Below are positions 23,871 to 34,848 of a stretch of 64,000 nucleotides of DNA, in pieces; position 1 is the stretch's first letter; every line of letters starts with the position of its first letter. This DNA is from Myotis daubentonii (lineage: Eukaryota > Chordata > Mammalia > Chiroptera > Vespertilionidae): the NCBI RefSeq assembly GCF_963259705.1, contig NC_081861.1:109584102-109648101 (forward strand), written 5' to 3'. A model generated the notes under the pieces. That model saw only the letters and a list, made by a program, of their open reading frames with translations, did no database searches and had not been told where the DNA came from. The position numbers and the translations under genes were made by a program.

Positions 23871-24248
23871 GCTAAATGAGTGCCCATCACTAGATAAGTG
23901 AATAAAAAAGCTGTGGTACATTTACACAATGGCATACTATGCAGCTGTAAAAAAGAAGGATCTCTTACCCTTTGAAACAGCATGGCAGAACCTGGAAAGT
24001 ATTATGTTAAGCAAAATATGTCAGTCAGAGGGAGATGAGTATCACATGATCTCACTTATATGTGGAATCTCATGAACAAAATAAACTGATAAATCTCAGA
24101 GAGAAGGGGTTGGGGAGAGATCAACCAAATAATTTATATGCATATATGCATAACCCATGGACACAGACAATAGTGTGGTGAAGGCCTGTGGAGGGAGTGA
24201 CAGCAGAGGGGTGGGGTATACAGGAAAAATATCTCTGTAATATGTTCA
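23871..24248 (+). mobile_element. 5'-truncated L1 3' end
   Basis: Begins in the last part of ORF2 (AAGCTGTGGTACATTTACAC, then CACATGATCTCACTTATATG) and continues through a G-rich 3' untranslated region to CTCTGTAATATGTTCA. It is 5'-truncated, with no ORF. The usual CAATAAAG and poly-A tail are missing; instead it runs straight into a 34-bp sequence that recurs inverted at 31616. Confidence 0.85.
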
Positions 24249-24282
24249 ACTTGTGATTTATGTAATTATTTTTATACCACCA
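24249..24282 (+). repeat. 34-bp inverted repeat, left copy
   Basis: This stretch, beginning ACTTGTGATTTATG and ending TTATACCACCA, is the exact reverse complement of 31616-31649. Sequence outside the 34 bp on either side is not shared. It starts exactly where the truncated L1 3' end stops. Function unknown. Confidence 0.9.
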
Positions 24283-25338
24283 TGTAAGGATGAATTTTTA
24301 AAAATGAGTGGAGTAAATTTTAAGTTAAAGAATAAATCAAGGGAATGCAATATACCTCAGAATTAGAGGTAGTCCATGTTGTTACAGCAGATATAACAAA
24401 ACCTTGGAAAGGAAAGCTGAATTCGTGATTGTCCTTTTTTCTCTCCATGGTCATAAACTATAGAAAAAGTGGATAGGACATAACCATAAATAACTGCTGC
24501 ATGGGAAATGTTTTATGCTCAAACACAATGGCAAGGAAGTTAACGTTAACACATTATAATAGAGAACAAAGGAAATGTTTGAACAAAGCTACAGGGATTA
24601 CATAGTGTGGATGATCTAAAAGAGTTGGCATGGATGTTATAGCAATGGTTACAGCAAAAGAAGAAAAAAGTGACATGCTATTAATACAAAATACAGAGAA
24701 GAAAATGATAAATAACAGAAAAAATATAACCCATGGAAGACAAGGAAAGTAAACACTAATGATTTTTACTCTAGAACAATTAGGATTAAATAAAATGAAG
24801 AGTTAAAAGATGAGAGGAAAAATAAGATTGTTGGCTTAGCATAATAAATCAAGGATCAAAACTTCCTTATGAAATTTATAAATAAAGTAAAAGTAAAGAC
24901 AAGATAGGTCTAAAAAGTACATTAATAACATGAAAAAAATGCTTGAGATAATTACAGTGAACATAGTTGTGAAAGACTAGGTAATTGGGGGGGGGGAGAA
25001 AATATGGAAGACAAAGAAAATCTCCTATGTAGATAATTTCAACATATGAATCAGGAAAATTATTAAAATATATAATAAAAGTGAATTTGCATGAAATAAA
25101 GAAAGAGCTATAAAAGGTTCCAGGAAAAAATGACACTAAATGATCACACTGGTGCTTACCCCATAAAGTTAAGTGATTGAACTTCATGTAAAGAAGTACT
25201 TTCTTTTTTCTAAAGGAAATAAAATGTGGCCCCAAATTTCTTTACCCAGAAAAAATTTTGAAGCATGAAGACAATAGGCCTTCTAAAATATGGAATTTGA
25301 AGAAGTAATACTTCTGAAGTCTTTTTGAAAAGCAAAAC
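24283..25338. other. Unannotated AT-rich DNA
   Basis: No recognisable gene or repeat, apart from a G9 run near 24989-24997. A 119-codon open frame on the minus strand (25235-24876) is rich in Phe, Leu and Tyr, with no known domain. It is not supported by codon bias or context, so I treat it as chance. Confidence 0.6.
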
Positions 25339-25353
25339 AAAAACTACTTGATG
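25339..25353 (+). repeat. Left target-site duplication of L1-B
   Basis: AAAAACTACTTGATG recurs exactly at 31490-31504 after the A-rich tail. The A's at its start could partly belong to the tail on the right-hand side. Confidence 0.9.
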
Positions 25354-26451
25354 TTCCAAAATGGCGACCAGCAGGAAGGTAGGGAGGGAGAGAGTGTGAG
25401 AGCACAAGGAAGTGATAGAGGAGTGTGTGGACGCATGTGGTGTGTGTGTATGAGCTAGGGACAGTTAGATTCTGCAGGTCTTCTAAGGGGCTGCTAAACC
25501 GGGCATTCTTAGGCGGCGGAGTCCCGCTCCCTGCGCGGACACTCCTGGGCGGCCAGCACAGGCACAGCGAGCACGCCATCTTGGGAAACAGAGCTGCTTG
25601 AGACTAGGATCCTGGCCTCAGCACCACCCAGTCTGATCTCAGACGCATACCAGGACCCTACAGCCACTGGGGACAGAGACCTGTGACCACAGCTACAGAC
25701 CTGTGGACACGAAAAGTTCAGAAATCCGCGCCCCCCCCGCCCCCCCCCCCCCGCAGATCCGTGAGTAACAGAGCCCATCCCCCCTTCCCTCAGGCTTGTG
25801 GGCAGCTCCAGAGTAAAGAACTGATAGACCCACCCCTTGCCAGGGCCTCAGGGCTCCAGGAACTTTAGCCTGGAAGTGCGCGAGCACCTTGGAACTGATC
25901 CTGCACGCACTGCCAGCTTCTGAGCCCTGGGCTGGGAGCAAACGCTCAAACCCTAGGAACTGAGCCTAGGCGCACTGCCTGCTTCTGAGCCCTGGGCTGG
26001 GAGCAATCCCGTGAACACTGGGAATTTGTCCCACATATCACAGGCCCAGGGACCCCGATTCTCTGGGCAGGTGGCAGCACCAAGCACCAGTGACTTGACT
26101 GTGTTTCTTTTCACTTGCGCCTGAGATCCTGATTTCCTGTGCATTCATACTAAGAGCCAGTGACTCCAATTCCTAGTGCAAGGGCACACAGGGACCCTGA
26201 TTCTCAAGGCACGCCAGGGGGGTCTCTGTTTCAGCACAGTGCAGGCAGGGTCCCTGATTTTAAGGGCACATACGAGGCCACATTGAGCGCTGACAACACT
26301 GACTCTGAGCAAGCCTGGTTCCCACCAACCCACAACAACCACACATCTTAGTGTCAGAGCTCTTCAGTGACACTAGGATGGTGGGAGGCTCCCACTGCCC
26401 ATGGCCCAGGCCCACGCAACTCGACGTTTGAACCATCGGGAGATAATCAGA

Positions 26452-27303
26452 ATGAAGAGACGAAACAACACCCAGAGGAAAGACAATGAGGAGTCACCAA
26501 GAAAGGACATTAATGAAGTTGAAGCATGCAACATGACAGAAAAAGAATTCAGAATAATGGTTGTACAATTCATTCACCAGATGGATGAGAAAATCAACAA
26601 CCTATGCAAGAATCAGGAAGAAATGAAAAGTGATATAGCTATAATAAAAAACACCATGGAAAGTTTCAACAGCAGACTAGAAGAAGCAGAGGACAGAATT
26701 AGTGAATTAGAAGATAAGGCAGAGAAACAAGCTCAATCTGAACAGCAACTGGAGAAAAGAATTAAAAAGCAGGAGGAGAGCCTAAGGGAGCTTCTTCGGG
26801 ACAACATGAAACGAAGTAACATATGCATAATAGGGCTGCAAGAAGGACAAGAAGAGCAGCAAGGATTAGAAAATCTATTTGAAGAAATAATGTCAGAAAA
26901 CTTCCCAGATATGGGGAAGAAAAAAGTTACACAAGTACAGAGAGTCCCAGGCAAGATGAACCCCAAAAGACCCACACCAAGACACATCATAATAACGATG
27001 GCAAATGTACAAGACAAAGACAGAATCTTAAAGGCTGCAAGAGAGAAACAGAGAGGTACCTACAAAGGATCCCCCATCAGATTATCAAATGATTTCTCAA
27101 CAGAAACACATCAGGCCAGAAAAGAATGGATAGAAATTTACAAAGTGATGCAAAGCAAAGCACCGAATCCAAGAATACTCTATCCAGCAAGGCTATCATT
27201 CAAAATTGAAGGGGAAATAAGAAGCTTCACAGACAAAAAAAGGCTAAGGGAGTTTATCAGCACCAAGCCAGCAATGCAAGAAATGCTAAAGGGACTGGTG
27301 TAA
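26452..27303 (+). CDS. L1-B ORF1 protein, complete frame (283 aa)
   Basis: An RNA-binding nucleic acid chaperone that trimerises and packages L1 RNA. I chose the ATG at 26452 (MKRRNNTQRKD) because it aligns with the starts in L1-A (MVKQRNN) and L1-C (MGRQRNN). An in-frame ATG at 26401 would add 17 residues. Roughly residues 30-120 form a coiled coil (NNLCKNQEEMKSDIAIIKN, then SRLEEAEDRISELEDKAEK), residues 125-225 an RRM-like domain with RPTPRHIIITM, and the rest the C-terminal domain with ILYPARLSFKIEG and KPAMQEMLKGLV. There are no stops or frameshifts. It is the only L1 frame in the window that looks translatable, but its partner ORF2 is dead. Confidence 0.88.
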   Translation: MKRRNNTQRKDNEESPRKDINEVEACNMTEKEFRIMVVQFIHQMDEKINNLCKNQEEMKSDIAIIKNTMESFNSRLEEAEDRISELEDKAEKQAQSEQQLEKRIKKQEESLRELLRDNMKRSNICIIGLQEGQEEQQGLENLFEEIMSENFPDMGKKKVTQVQRVPGKMNPKRPTPRHIIITMANVQDKDRILKAAREKQRGTYKGSPIRLSNDFSTETHQARKEWIEIYKVMQSKAPNPRILYPARLSFKIEGEIRSFTDKKRLREFISTKPAMQEMLKGLV

Positions 27304-27358
27304 AAAGAAGAACTAAAAAGCCCAGAAAGAAAACAGCCACACACACAAAAAAATAGAA

Positions 27359-30300
27359 ATGGCTACAAACAAGTACCTTTCAATAATAACTTTAAACGTA
27401 AATGGACTAAATGGTCCAATCAAAAGACATTGAGTGGCTGAATGGATAAAAAAACATGACCCATATATTTGCTGTCTACAAGAGACCCACCTCATTAGAA
27501 GGGACTCACACAGACTGAAAGTGAAGGGATGGAAAAATATCTTTCATGCAAATGGAAATGAAAAAAAAAGCTGGGGTAGCGATACTTATATCAGACAAAA
27601 TAGACCTCAAAGTGAAGGCCATAACAAGAGATAAGAAAGGCCACTTCACAATACTAAAGGGATCAATACAACAAGAGGATATTATCCTGATAAACATATA
27701 AGCACCCAATGCAGGAGCATCCACATACATAAGAAAACTCCTGGAAGATATCAGGGGAGAGATCGACAACAATACAATCATAGTAGGGGATTTTAATACA
27801 CCACTGACATCACTGGATAAATCCGCTAGACAAAAACTCAGCAAAGAAACAGCAATCCTAAATGACTCACTAGATCAGCTGGCCTTAATTGACATCTTCA
27901 GAACACTTCACCCCAAAGCCACAAAATATACGTTCATCTCAAGTGCTCATGGGACATCTTCAAAAATAGACCACATATTGGGTCACAAACAAAGTATCCC
28001 CAAATTCAAGAAGATTGAAATCATACCAAGCATCTTCTCAGACCACAAGGCCATAATATTAGAAATAAACTACAACAAAAACAACTCAAAATACACAAAC
28101 ACTTGGAAGCTGAATAGCACGTTATTACATATTGATTGGGTTACCAATGAGATCAAAGAAGAAATCAAAAACATCCTGGAAACTAATGACAATGAAAACA
28201 CAACAATCCAAAACCTTTGGGACACAATGAAAGCAGTCCTGAGAAGGAAGTTTATAGCTATACAGGCCTATCTCAACAAACAAGACAAAATGGTAGTAAA
28301 TCATCTAAATCTACAGCTCAAAGAATTAGAAAGAGAGCAGCAAGAAAAGCCCAGAGTGAGCAAAAGGAAGGAGATAATAAAGATTAGAGCAGAAATAAAT
28401 GACATAGAGACCAAAAAAACAATAGAGAAAATCAATGAAACAAAGAGCTGGTTCTTTGAAAGGATAAACAAGATTGACAAGCCTCTAGCCAGGCTCACCA
28501 AGAAGCAAAGAGAAAGGACCCAAATCAACAAAATCAGAAATGACAGAGGCGAAATAACAACAGATCCCACAGAAATACAAATGATTGTTATAAATACTAT
28601 GGACAACTCTACTCCAACAAACTAGACAACCTGGAGGAAATGGACATATTCCTGGAAAAATACAACACTCTGAAACTTGATCAAGAAGAATCTAAAAATC
28701 TCAATAAGCCAATAACTATGGAAGAAATTGAAGCAGTCATCAAAACCCTTCCAGCAAACAAAAGCCCAGGACCAGATGGCTTCACAGGGGAGTTTTACCA
28801 AAAATTCAAGGAAGAAATAAAACCTATCCTCCTCAGACTAGTAGAAAAAATCCAAGAGTAAGGAACACTTCCAAGCTCATTCTATGAAGCCAGCATCACC
28901 CTAATACCAAAACCAGGTAAAGACAACACAATGAAAGAGAATTACAGGCCAATATTCCTCATGAACATAGATGCCAAAATCCTCAAAAAAATCTTAGCAA
29001 ATCGGATCCAGCAGTACATCAGAAAGATCATACACCACGACCAAGTAGGATTTATCCCAGGGATGCAAGGATGGTACAATATCCGCAAATCAATAAACAT
29101 GACACATCACATAAACAAATTGAAAGAAAAAAACCACATAGTCATATCAATTGATGCAGAAAAAGCGTTTGACAAAATTCAACACCCATTTTTGATAAAA
29201 ACTCTCAGCAAGGTGGGAATTGAAGGATCATACCTCAACATAATAAACGCCATATATGAAAAACCCACAGCCAACATCATACTCAATGGACAAAAACTAA
29301 CATCATTTCCCCTAAGAACAGGAACAAGACAGGGATGCCCCCTCTCACCACTCCTGTTCGACATAGTACTGGAAGTATTAGCCATTGCAATTAGACAAGA
29401 AGAAGAAATAAAAGGCATCCAAATTGGACAAGAAGAAGTAAAACTGTCCTTATTTGCAGACAACATGATATTATACTTAAAAAAACCCTAAAGACTCCAT
29501 CAATAAACTATTAGACTTAATAAAAGAATTCGGCAATGTAGCAAGATACAAAATTAACGCCAAAAATCTATGGCATTTCTATACACCAAAAGTGAATGTG
29601 CAGAAAGAGAGACTAAAAAAGTAATCCCATTTACCATCGCACCAAAAAAATTAAGCTACCTAGGAATAAACTTAACTAAAGAGGTAAAAGACCTCTTCTC
29701 AGAAAACTATAGGACATTGAAAAAAGAGATAGAGGAAGACATAAAGAGATGGAAAAACATACCATGTTCTTGGATTGGTAGAATCAACATCATTAAAGTG
29801 TCCATACTGCCCAAAGCAATCTATAAATTCAACGCACTTCCCATTAAAATACCAATGGCATTTTTCACAGACCTAGAACGTACTCTCCAAAAATTCATCT
29901 GGAATAAAAAACGACCACGAATAGCTGCAGCAATCCTGAGAAAGAACCAAGTAGGTGGGATCTCAATACCAGATATCAAGCTGTATTACAAAGCCACTGT
30001 TCTCAAAACTGCTTGGTACTGGCACAAGAACAGACATATAGATCAAAGGAATAGAATAGAGATCCCAGAAATCAGCCCCAACCAATACGCTCAATTAATA
30101 TTTGACAAAGGAGGCAAGAACATACAATGGAGTCAAGATAGTCTCTTCAATAAATGGTGTTGGGAAAATTGGACAGATACATGCAAGAAAATGAAACTAG
30201 ACCACCAACTTACACCATACACAAAAATAAACTCAAAATGGATAAAGGACTTAAATATTTGACGGGAAACCAAACAAATACTAGAAAAATCCAAAGGCAA

Positions 30301-31177
30301 CAAAATCTCAGACATATGCCGAAGCAATTTCTTCACCGATACAGCTCCTAGGGCATTGGAAACTAAATAGAAAATAAACAAATGGGAGTACATCAAAATA
30401 AAAAGCTTCTGCACAGCAAAAGAAACCATCAACAAAACAACAAGAAAACCCACTGCGTGGGAAAACATATTTTCCAATGTCATATCTGATAAGGGCCTAA
30501 TCTCCAAAATTTATAAGGAACTCATACAACTTAACAAAAGGAAGATAAACAATCCAATCAAAAAATGGGCAAAGGACCTAAATAGACACCTTTCAAAAGA
30601 GGACATTCAGAAAGCCAAGAGACATATGAAAACATGCTCAAAGTCACTAATCATCCGAGAGATGCAAATCAAAACAACAATGAGGTACCATCTCACACCT
30701 GTCAGTCTGGCTATCATCAACAAATCAACAAACGATAAGTGCTGGAGAGGATGTGGAGAAAAAGGAACACTTGTGCACTGCTGGTGGGAATGCAGACTGG
30801 TGCAGCCACTATGGAAGACAGTATGGAGTTTCCTCAAAAAACTACAAATGGAACTCCCATTTGACCCTGTGATCCCACTTCTAGGAATATATCCCAGGAA
30901 ACCAGAAACACCAATCAGAAAGGATGTATGCACCCCTATGTTCATAGCAGCACAATTCACCATAGCTAAGATCTGGAAACAGCCTAAGTGCCCATCTGTA
31001 GATGAATGGATTAGAAAACTGTGGTACATCTACAGGATGGAATACTATGCTGCTATAAAAAAGAAGGAACTCTTACCATTTGCAATAGCATGGATGGAAC
31101 TGGAGAGCATTATGCTAAGTGAAATAAGCCAGTCAATGAAGGAAAAATACCACATGATGTCACTCATTTCTGGATAA
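27359..31177 (+). pseudogene. L1-B ORF2 (endonuclease and reverse transcriptase), broken
   Basis: Starts at ATG 27359 (MATNKYLSIITLNVNGLNG). A TGA at 27431-27433 sits where L1-A has the Arg codon of KRHRV, consistent with CpG decay of a CGA codon. A frameshift lies in the A-run at about 27559-27568. The frame recovers at 27978-28625, and later pieces share the original frame, with stops at 28859-28861 and 30260-30262 and a frameshift near 29485-29570. Endonuclease and RT blocks are recognisable ([12 protein letters not shown]). The RT active site reads FADNM (29453-29467): the second Asp is Asn (AAC). The Cys-rich C-terminal motif [18 protein letters not shown] is present. Not functional. Confidence 0.92.
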
Positions 31178-31615
31178 TAAAGACCATTATAAACTTATGA
31201 ACAAAAATAGATACAGAGGCAGAGCTGCCTCGAACAGACTGTCAAACTACAACAGGAAGGCCGGGGAGGGTTGGAGGGCAGGAGGGGGATGGGTAAGAGG
31301 TCAACCAAAGGACTTGTATGCATGCATATAAGCATAACCAATGGACATAAGACACTGGGGGGGTAGGGTAGGCCAGGGGATTGTCATGGGCGGGGGGGAA
31401 AAAAAGGAGACATCTGTAATACTTTTTGTAATACTTTAAGCAATAAAAATAAATAAATAAATAAATAAATAAAGTTAAATTTGAACAAAAAAAACTACTT
31501 GATGATGAAACATAGTGAATTAAAAGATAAATAATAATAAAAAAGCAAGACATACAATTGTAAACTTATATAAATTATATTAGAGAACAGAAGAGAATAT
31601 AAATGTTATAAATCC

Positions 31616-31649
31616 TGGTGGTATAAAAATAATTACATAAATCACAAGT
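31616..31649 (-). repeat. 34-bp inverted repeat, right copy
   Basis: Exact reverse complement of 24249-24282. It lies about 110 bp after the right L1-B duplication, in AT-rich DNA with no other similarity to the left copy's surroundings. Confidence 0.9.
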
Positions 31650-31799
31650 CAAGAAGAGGAAGAGAAGGAGATAGGATACCATTTGAGAATGCTAATGTCT
31701 ATCTTTTATAGCAGAGAGACAGTTGATACTGTGTAAACTTTAAAAGAGGAATTAATGATACAAAATGAAAAAAGTACTTTTTTCAGAATATATTTCCTC

Positions 31800-32009
31800 A
31801 TATTTAGAGATAAAATATCAAGAAACATTTATTTTCTTAAATCACTTTATTGAGTTTTGATTGATACAGAAAACGCTGCACATCATTGATACATACAACT
31901 TTATGAATTGCAGGTAAGTATGCATCCATAAAACCATAACCACAATCTATGCCACACACATATCTATTACTTTCAAAAGTTTTCTTTCATGGTCATTTTT
32001 TTTTATTTA
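31800..32009 (-). mobile_element. Old antisense L1 3' untranslated fragment
   Basis: The plus strand has the antisense form of an old L1 3' end (CACTTTATTGAGTTTTGATT, then CCATAAAACCATAACCACAA). It is interrupted by the Helitron at 32010 and continues at 32451 and 32880. The interval 31650-31799 shows nothing recognisable. Confidence 0.6.
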
Positions 32010-32450
32010 CTAGAGGCCCAGTGTACGAAAATTTGTGCACTCGGGGGGATTCCTAAGTCTTGCCTGTGCCCTCTCACAGTCTGGGACCCCTCAGGGGATG
32101 TTCACCTGCCAGTTTAGGCCTGCTCCCTGGGGGATTGGGCCTAAACTGGCAGTCAGACATCCCTCTGGCAGCTGTGGGGAGCAGGGCTAAGTCACAGTCA
32201 GACTTACTTAGTGTCACTGCAGAGGCGGCGGGAGAGGCTCTTGCCAATACTGCTGCGCTCAAAGCCATCAGCCCAGCTCAGGGCTTCTGGCTGAGCAGCA
32301 CTCCTTCTGTGGGAGTGCAATGACCACCAGGGGGCAGCTCCTGCATTGAGCATCTACCCCCTGGTGGTCAGTGTGCATCATAGCAACTCGTTGTTCCTGG
32401 TCGATCTGCCTTTAAGGTCAATTTGCATATTACTCTTTTATTATATAGGA
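32010..32450 (-). mobile_element. Helibat-type Helitron, minus strand (441 bp)
   Basis: On the minus strand it starts TCCTATATAATAAAAGAG, has TAATATGCAAATTGACC and the GACCACCAGGGGGTAG block, and ends in the hairpin plus CTAG at 32010-32013. Flanks are A (32009) and T (32451). A palindrome-like pair occurs inside: ACCACCAGGGGGCAG near 32323 is mirrored by CCCCTGGTGGTCAG near 32358. Confidence 0.92.
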
Positions 32451-32497
32451 TTATTAGTAGTATGTGTGATAAGAACACTTATCATAAGATCTACTCA
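32451..32497. repeat. 47-bp direct repeat flanking a Helitron, left copy
   Basis: Starts TTATTAGTAGTATGTGTGAT and ends AAGATCTACTCA. A near-identical copy (two small indels) begins at 32880, directly after the next Helitron. The copies abut the Helitron ends exactly. The sequence resembles old antisense L1, and the right copy continues naturally into that L1, so the left copy is the extra one. Confidence 0.85.
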
Positions 32498-32879
32498 CTA
32501 GTGGCCTGGTGCATGAAAATCATGCATGGGGGGGTTGTCCCTCAGCCCAGCCTGCACCCTCTCTAATCTGGGACCCCTCAGGGGACATCCCTCTCGCAAT
32601 CTGGGACCACAGGCTCCTAATCGCTCACCTGCCTGCCTGCCTGATTGCCCCTAAACACTCTGCCTGATGGCCTGCTTGCCCCCAACTGTCACCCCCTCCC
32701 CAGCCTGATCGCTCCCAACTTCCCCCCACTGCTGGCCTGCTCATACCCAACTGCCCTCCCCTCCTGGCCTGATTGCCCCTAACTGCCTCTGCCTTGGCCC
32801 CGCCACCATGGCTTTGTTCTGAAGGACGTCCAGAAGGTCTCCCGGTCTAATTAGCATATTACCCTTTTATTAGTATAGA
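32498..32879 (-). mobile_element. Helibat-type Helitron, minus strand (382 bp)
   Basis: On the minus strand it starts TCTATACTAATAAAAGGG, then TAATATGCTAATTAGACC, and ends with hairpin CATGCATGATTTTCATGCAC and CTAG (32498-32501). Flanks are A and T. Its interior differs from the preceding Helitron: it has CCTGATTGCCCCTAAC-type repeats (about 32635-32785) and resembles the element at 49337. It is flanked by a 47-bp direct repeat, which Helitrons do not normally produce. Confidence 0.92.
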
Positions 32880-33540
32880 TTATTAGTAGTATAGTGTGAT
32901 AAGAACACAGCATAAGATCTACTCTCTTAAGCAATTTTTAATATATAACACTGTACAGTTTTCTATAAACACAATGTGCTATAGTAGGTGACTAGAACTT
33001 AGGCTAAGTGAAATTAGCCAGAAAAAGGACAAATACATGATATTACTTATATAAGGAATATAAAATAGTCAAATTCTTAGAAGCAGAGAGTAAAATAGTA
33101 GTTTCCAGAGGCTGGAGGGAGGCAGAAACTGGGAGTATTAGTCAAAGAAAATAATTCCTTATGATAAAATAACATTTGGATTTTCAGCATTTCCTTCCAT
33201 TTCATTTTAGTTTCATGATCTGTTAAATTTATGTAAACTTACTTTGAATATACTTATTTATAAAAATAATGCATGTGTTAAGATTTAATATTTTTAAAAC
33301 ATTTTCTATGATAAATGTATTTATTTATATATCTACCTAACTACCTATCTCATTGCCTCAGGCTAGTATGTTGCAGGAAGTAGAAGATGATTTCTAATTT
33401 TTTAAATTAGATTTTATTGTTGATTAATGAAAATTTTCAAAACCAGAGTTTTACAACTCTGTTAATATACTAGTTCACTGAGTTGTACACTTTTGTAAAT
33501 TTTATTCTGTGTGAGTTATATATAAAAGGCTGTCAAACTA
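32880..33540. mobile_element. Old L1 3' fragments (antisense, then sense)
   Basis: From 32880 to about 33000 the sequence is antisense old L1, including the right copy of the 47-bp repeat (32880-32926). From about 33001 (GGCTAAGTGAAATTAGCCAG) to 33540 it reads as an old L1 3' untranslated region in the sense direction. Both are diverged and non-coding. Confidence 0.6.
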
Positions 33541-33722
33541 AAATCATATAAGCATGAGTATTTATATCTGGCCTCCTTTTCTTCATTGATTCATTTATTT
33601 TTCATTTCATTATAACATTATGAAACTTTTTTGATTATTATTGCTTTAGAGTACATCTTGAAATCAAGTAATGTAAATTGTGCAATTTTATTCTTTTAAA
33701 TATAGTATTGGCTCTCCTAGAT

Positions 33723-34848
33723 CAAGGGTGGGCAAACTTTTTGTGAGTGCATGCCAAAACTAGCAAAATCTCTGACTCAAAATTCTTCTGCGTGCCAACC
33801 CTAGTTTTTGAGAACATGTTATGCCTACTTGATATCTCTTAAAGTGTACGTATGTGAAGACCCTTGAAGAAATAATAAAATTCATTCGAGCGACAAAAAC
33901 ACAGTATATGATGATGAAAAATACATTTATTTTTTAATGTATACATGTACACTGATAGTCTGACAGAAAACTTTATGACTCCGTTTGATATTATCAGTGG
34001 GACTTCTGCTGCTGCATCACTGATGACAGAGATTTTACATCAGGTTTATATTTCCTGACCATCAGAGATATGCATGAGCTACTACTTTCATCCATCAGGC
34101 CATTCCTATTCTGAGACTTAACAAAATTCATCACTGAGAACAAAGATTCCCAAGCATATGTGGATGAAAACATGGAGAGTAACACTGTTGCAAAGTTTTT
34201 TAAACAGAAAAAATTTTCTGGAATGGCATTTCAAGTCCTCAATAGTTTGTTTTCAACACTTCTCTCTGGTACTCCTGTCTCTAATTACTTTTTTTTCAAT
34301 GTTTTCCAAGTCAACTCTAAGGTCAATAAATTTCTGCTTCCCAATTGAGCTACTCTGAAATTCAATCACCTGCATTTCAAAGTCAGCCATGTCTTTCCAC
34401 GAAAACATTTGTAAGTTTAGTTCCTCCAGTTTCATGCTGTCTGGAAACCTCATGAATTTTGCTGTCTCTTCCAGTTCTCTGAATTTTGCAAATCTTGAGA
34501 AGAACTGTTCAATACCTGACTTGATGATGTTTAAAAACAGCTTTTTAAGGCTCTGACAGTCTCTTCTGTAATCTTTTAGGAGGTCTTTGATGTGCCTCTT
34601 GAAGTTTGGGAAATATCTAAATCTCTCACCATCCACATCCCTCTTAAAGACTTCCAGTTTCTTTTCAAAAGCCTTTATGTAACCAAACATAACTCAAGTG
34701 TCTTGCCAGTTCCTTGTAATTTAACATTTAAGTCATTCAAATGTTCACAAAAATTGTAAATGTAAGATTATAAGAGAGGGTTTAGCGTGCCAGCAAAAGT
34801 TACTGGTGTGCCATGTTTGGCACGCATGCCAGGGGTTGCCCACACCTG
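33723..34848 (-). mobile_element. hAT transposon, internally deleted (1.13 kb)
   Basis: The left end is CAAGGGTGGGCAAACTTTT. The right end, read inverted, is CAGGTGTGGGCAACCCCTGG. These are related terminal inverted repeats with an exact 8-bp target duplication. The minus strand codes for the C-terminal half of a transposase. The N-terminal zinc-finger and early catalytic parts are missing, so it would need an intact relative to move. Confidence 0.95.
33994..34690 (-). pseudogene. hAT transposase, C-terminal part, broken
   Basis: Two minus-strand pieces. The first (34690-34253, 145 codons) has alternating charged and aromatic residues, including FKRHIKDLLKDY and KLEELNLQMF, as in the transposases related to the mammalian GTF2IRD2/ZBED-like proteins. 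The second (34185-33994) contains STYAWESLFSVMNFVKSQNR and SSSCISLMV, the C-terminal dimerisation motif of hAT transposases. A frameshift and stop separate them. Family-level identification rests on the second piece and on the terminal repeats. Confidence 0.85.

Larger units (their letters stand above)
25354..31489 (+). mobile_element. L1-B, full-length L1 retrotransposon (6.1 kb)
   Basis: Complete from the 5' end (TTCCAAAATGGCGACCAGC, containing the ATGGCG core of a YY1-type site) to the tail of AAAT repeats and A's, flanked by a 15-bp duplication. The 5' untranslated region is about 1.05 kb and GC-rich, with a C-rich tract at about 25731-25755 and several diverged internal repeats (CTGAGCCCTGGGCTGGGAGCAA occurs twice, near 25919 and 25985). 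It is followed by ORF1 (complete), a 55-bp gap, ORF2 (broken) and a G-rich 3' untranslated region (about 31250-31400). Being full-length, it could have been a transcribed source, but its ORF2 cannot act in cis. Confidence 0.95.

Noticed and set aside
24876..25235. 119-codon minus-strand open frame, hydrophobic
   Set aside because: AT-rich DNA gives Phe/Leu/Tyr-rich frames by chance. No promoter, domain or neighbour supports it.
32323..32372. Inverted copies of ACCACCAGGGGGCAG, considered as CTCF-like sites or a hairpin
   Set aside because: The motif and its inverted partner are a regular part of Helibat Helitron 5' regions (also near 17840-17880 and 3490-3540). A resemblance to a CTCF-type core is possible but not specific enough to claim.
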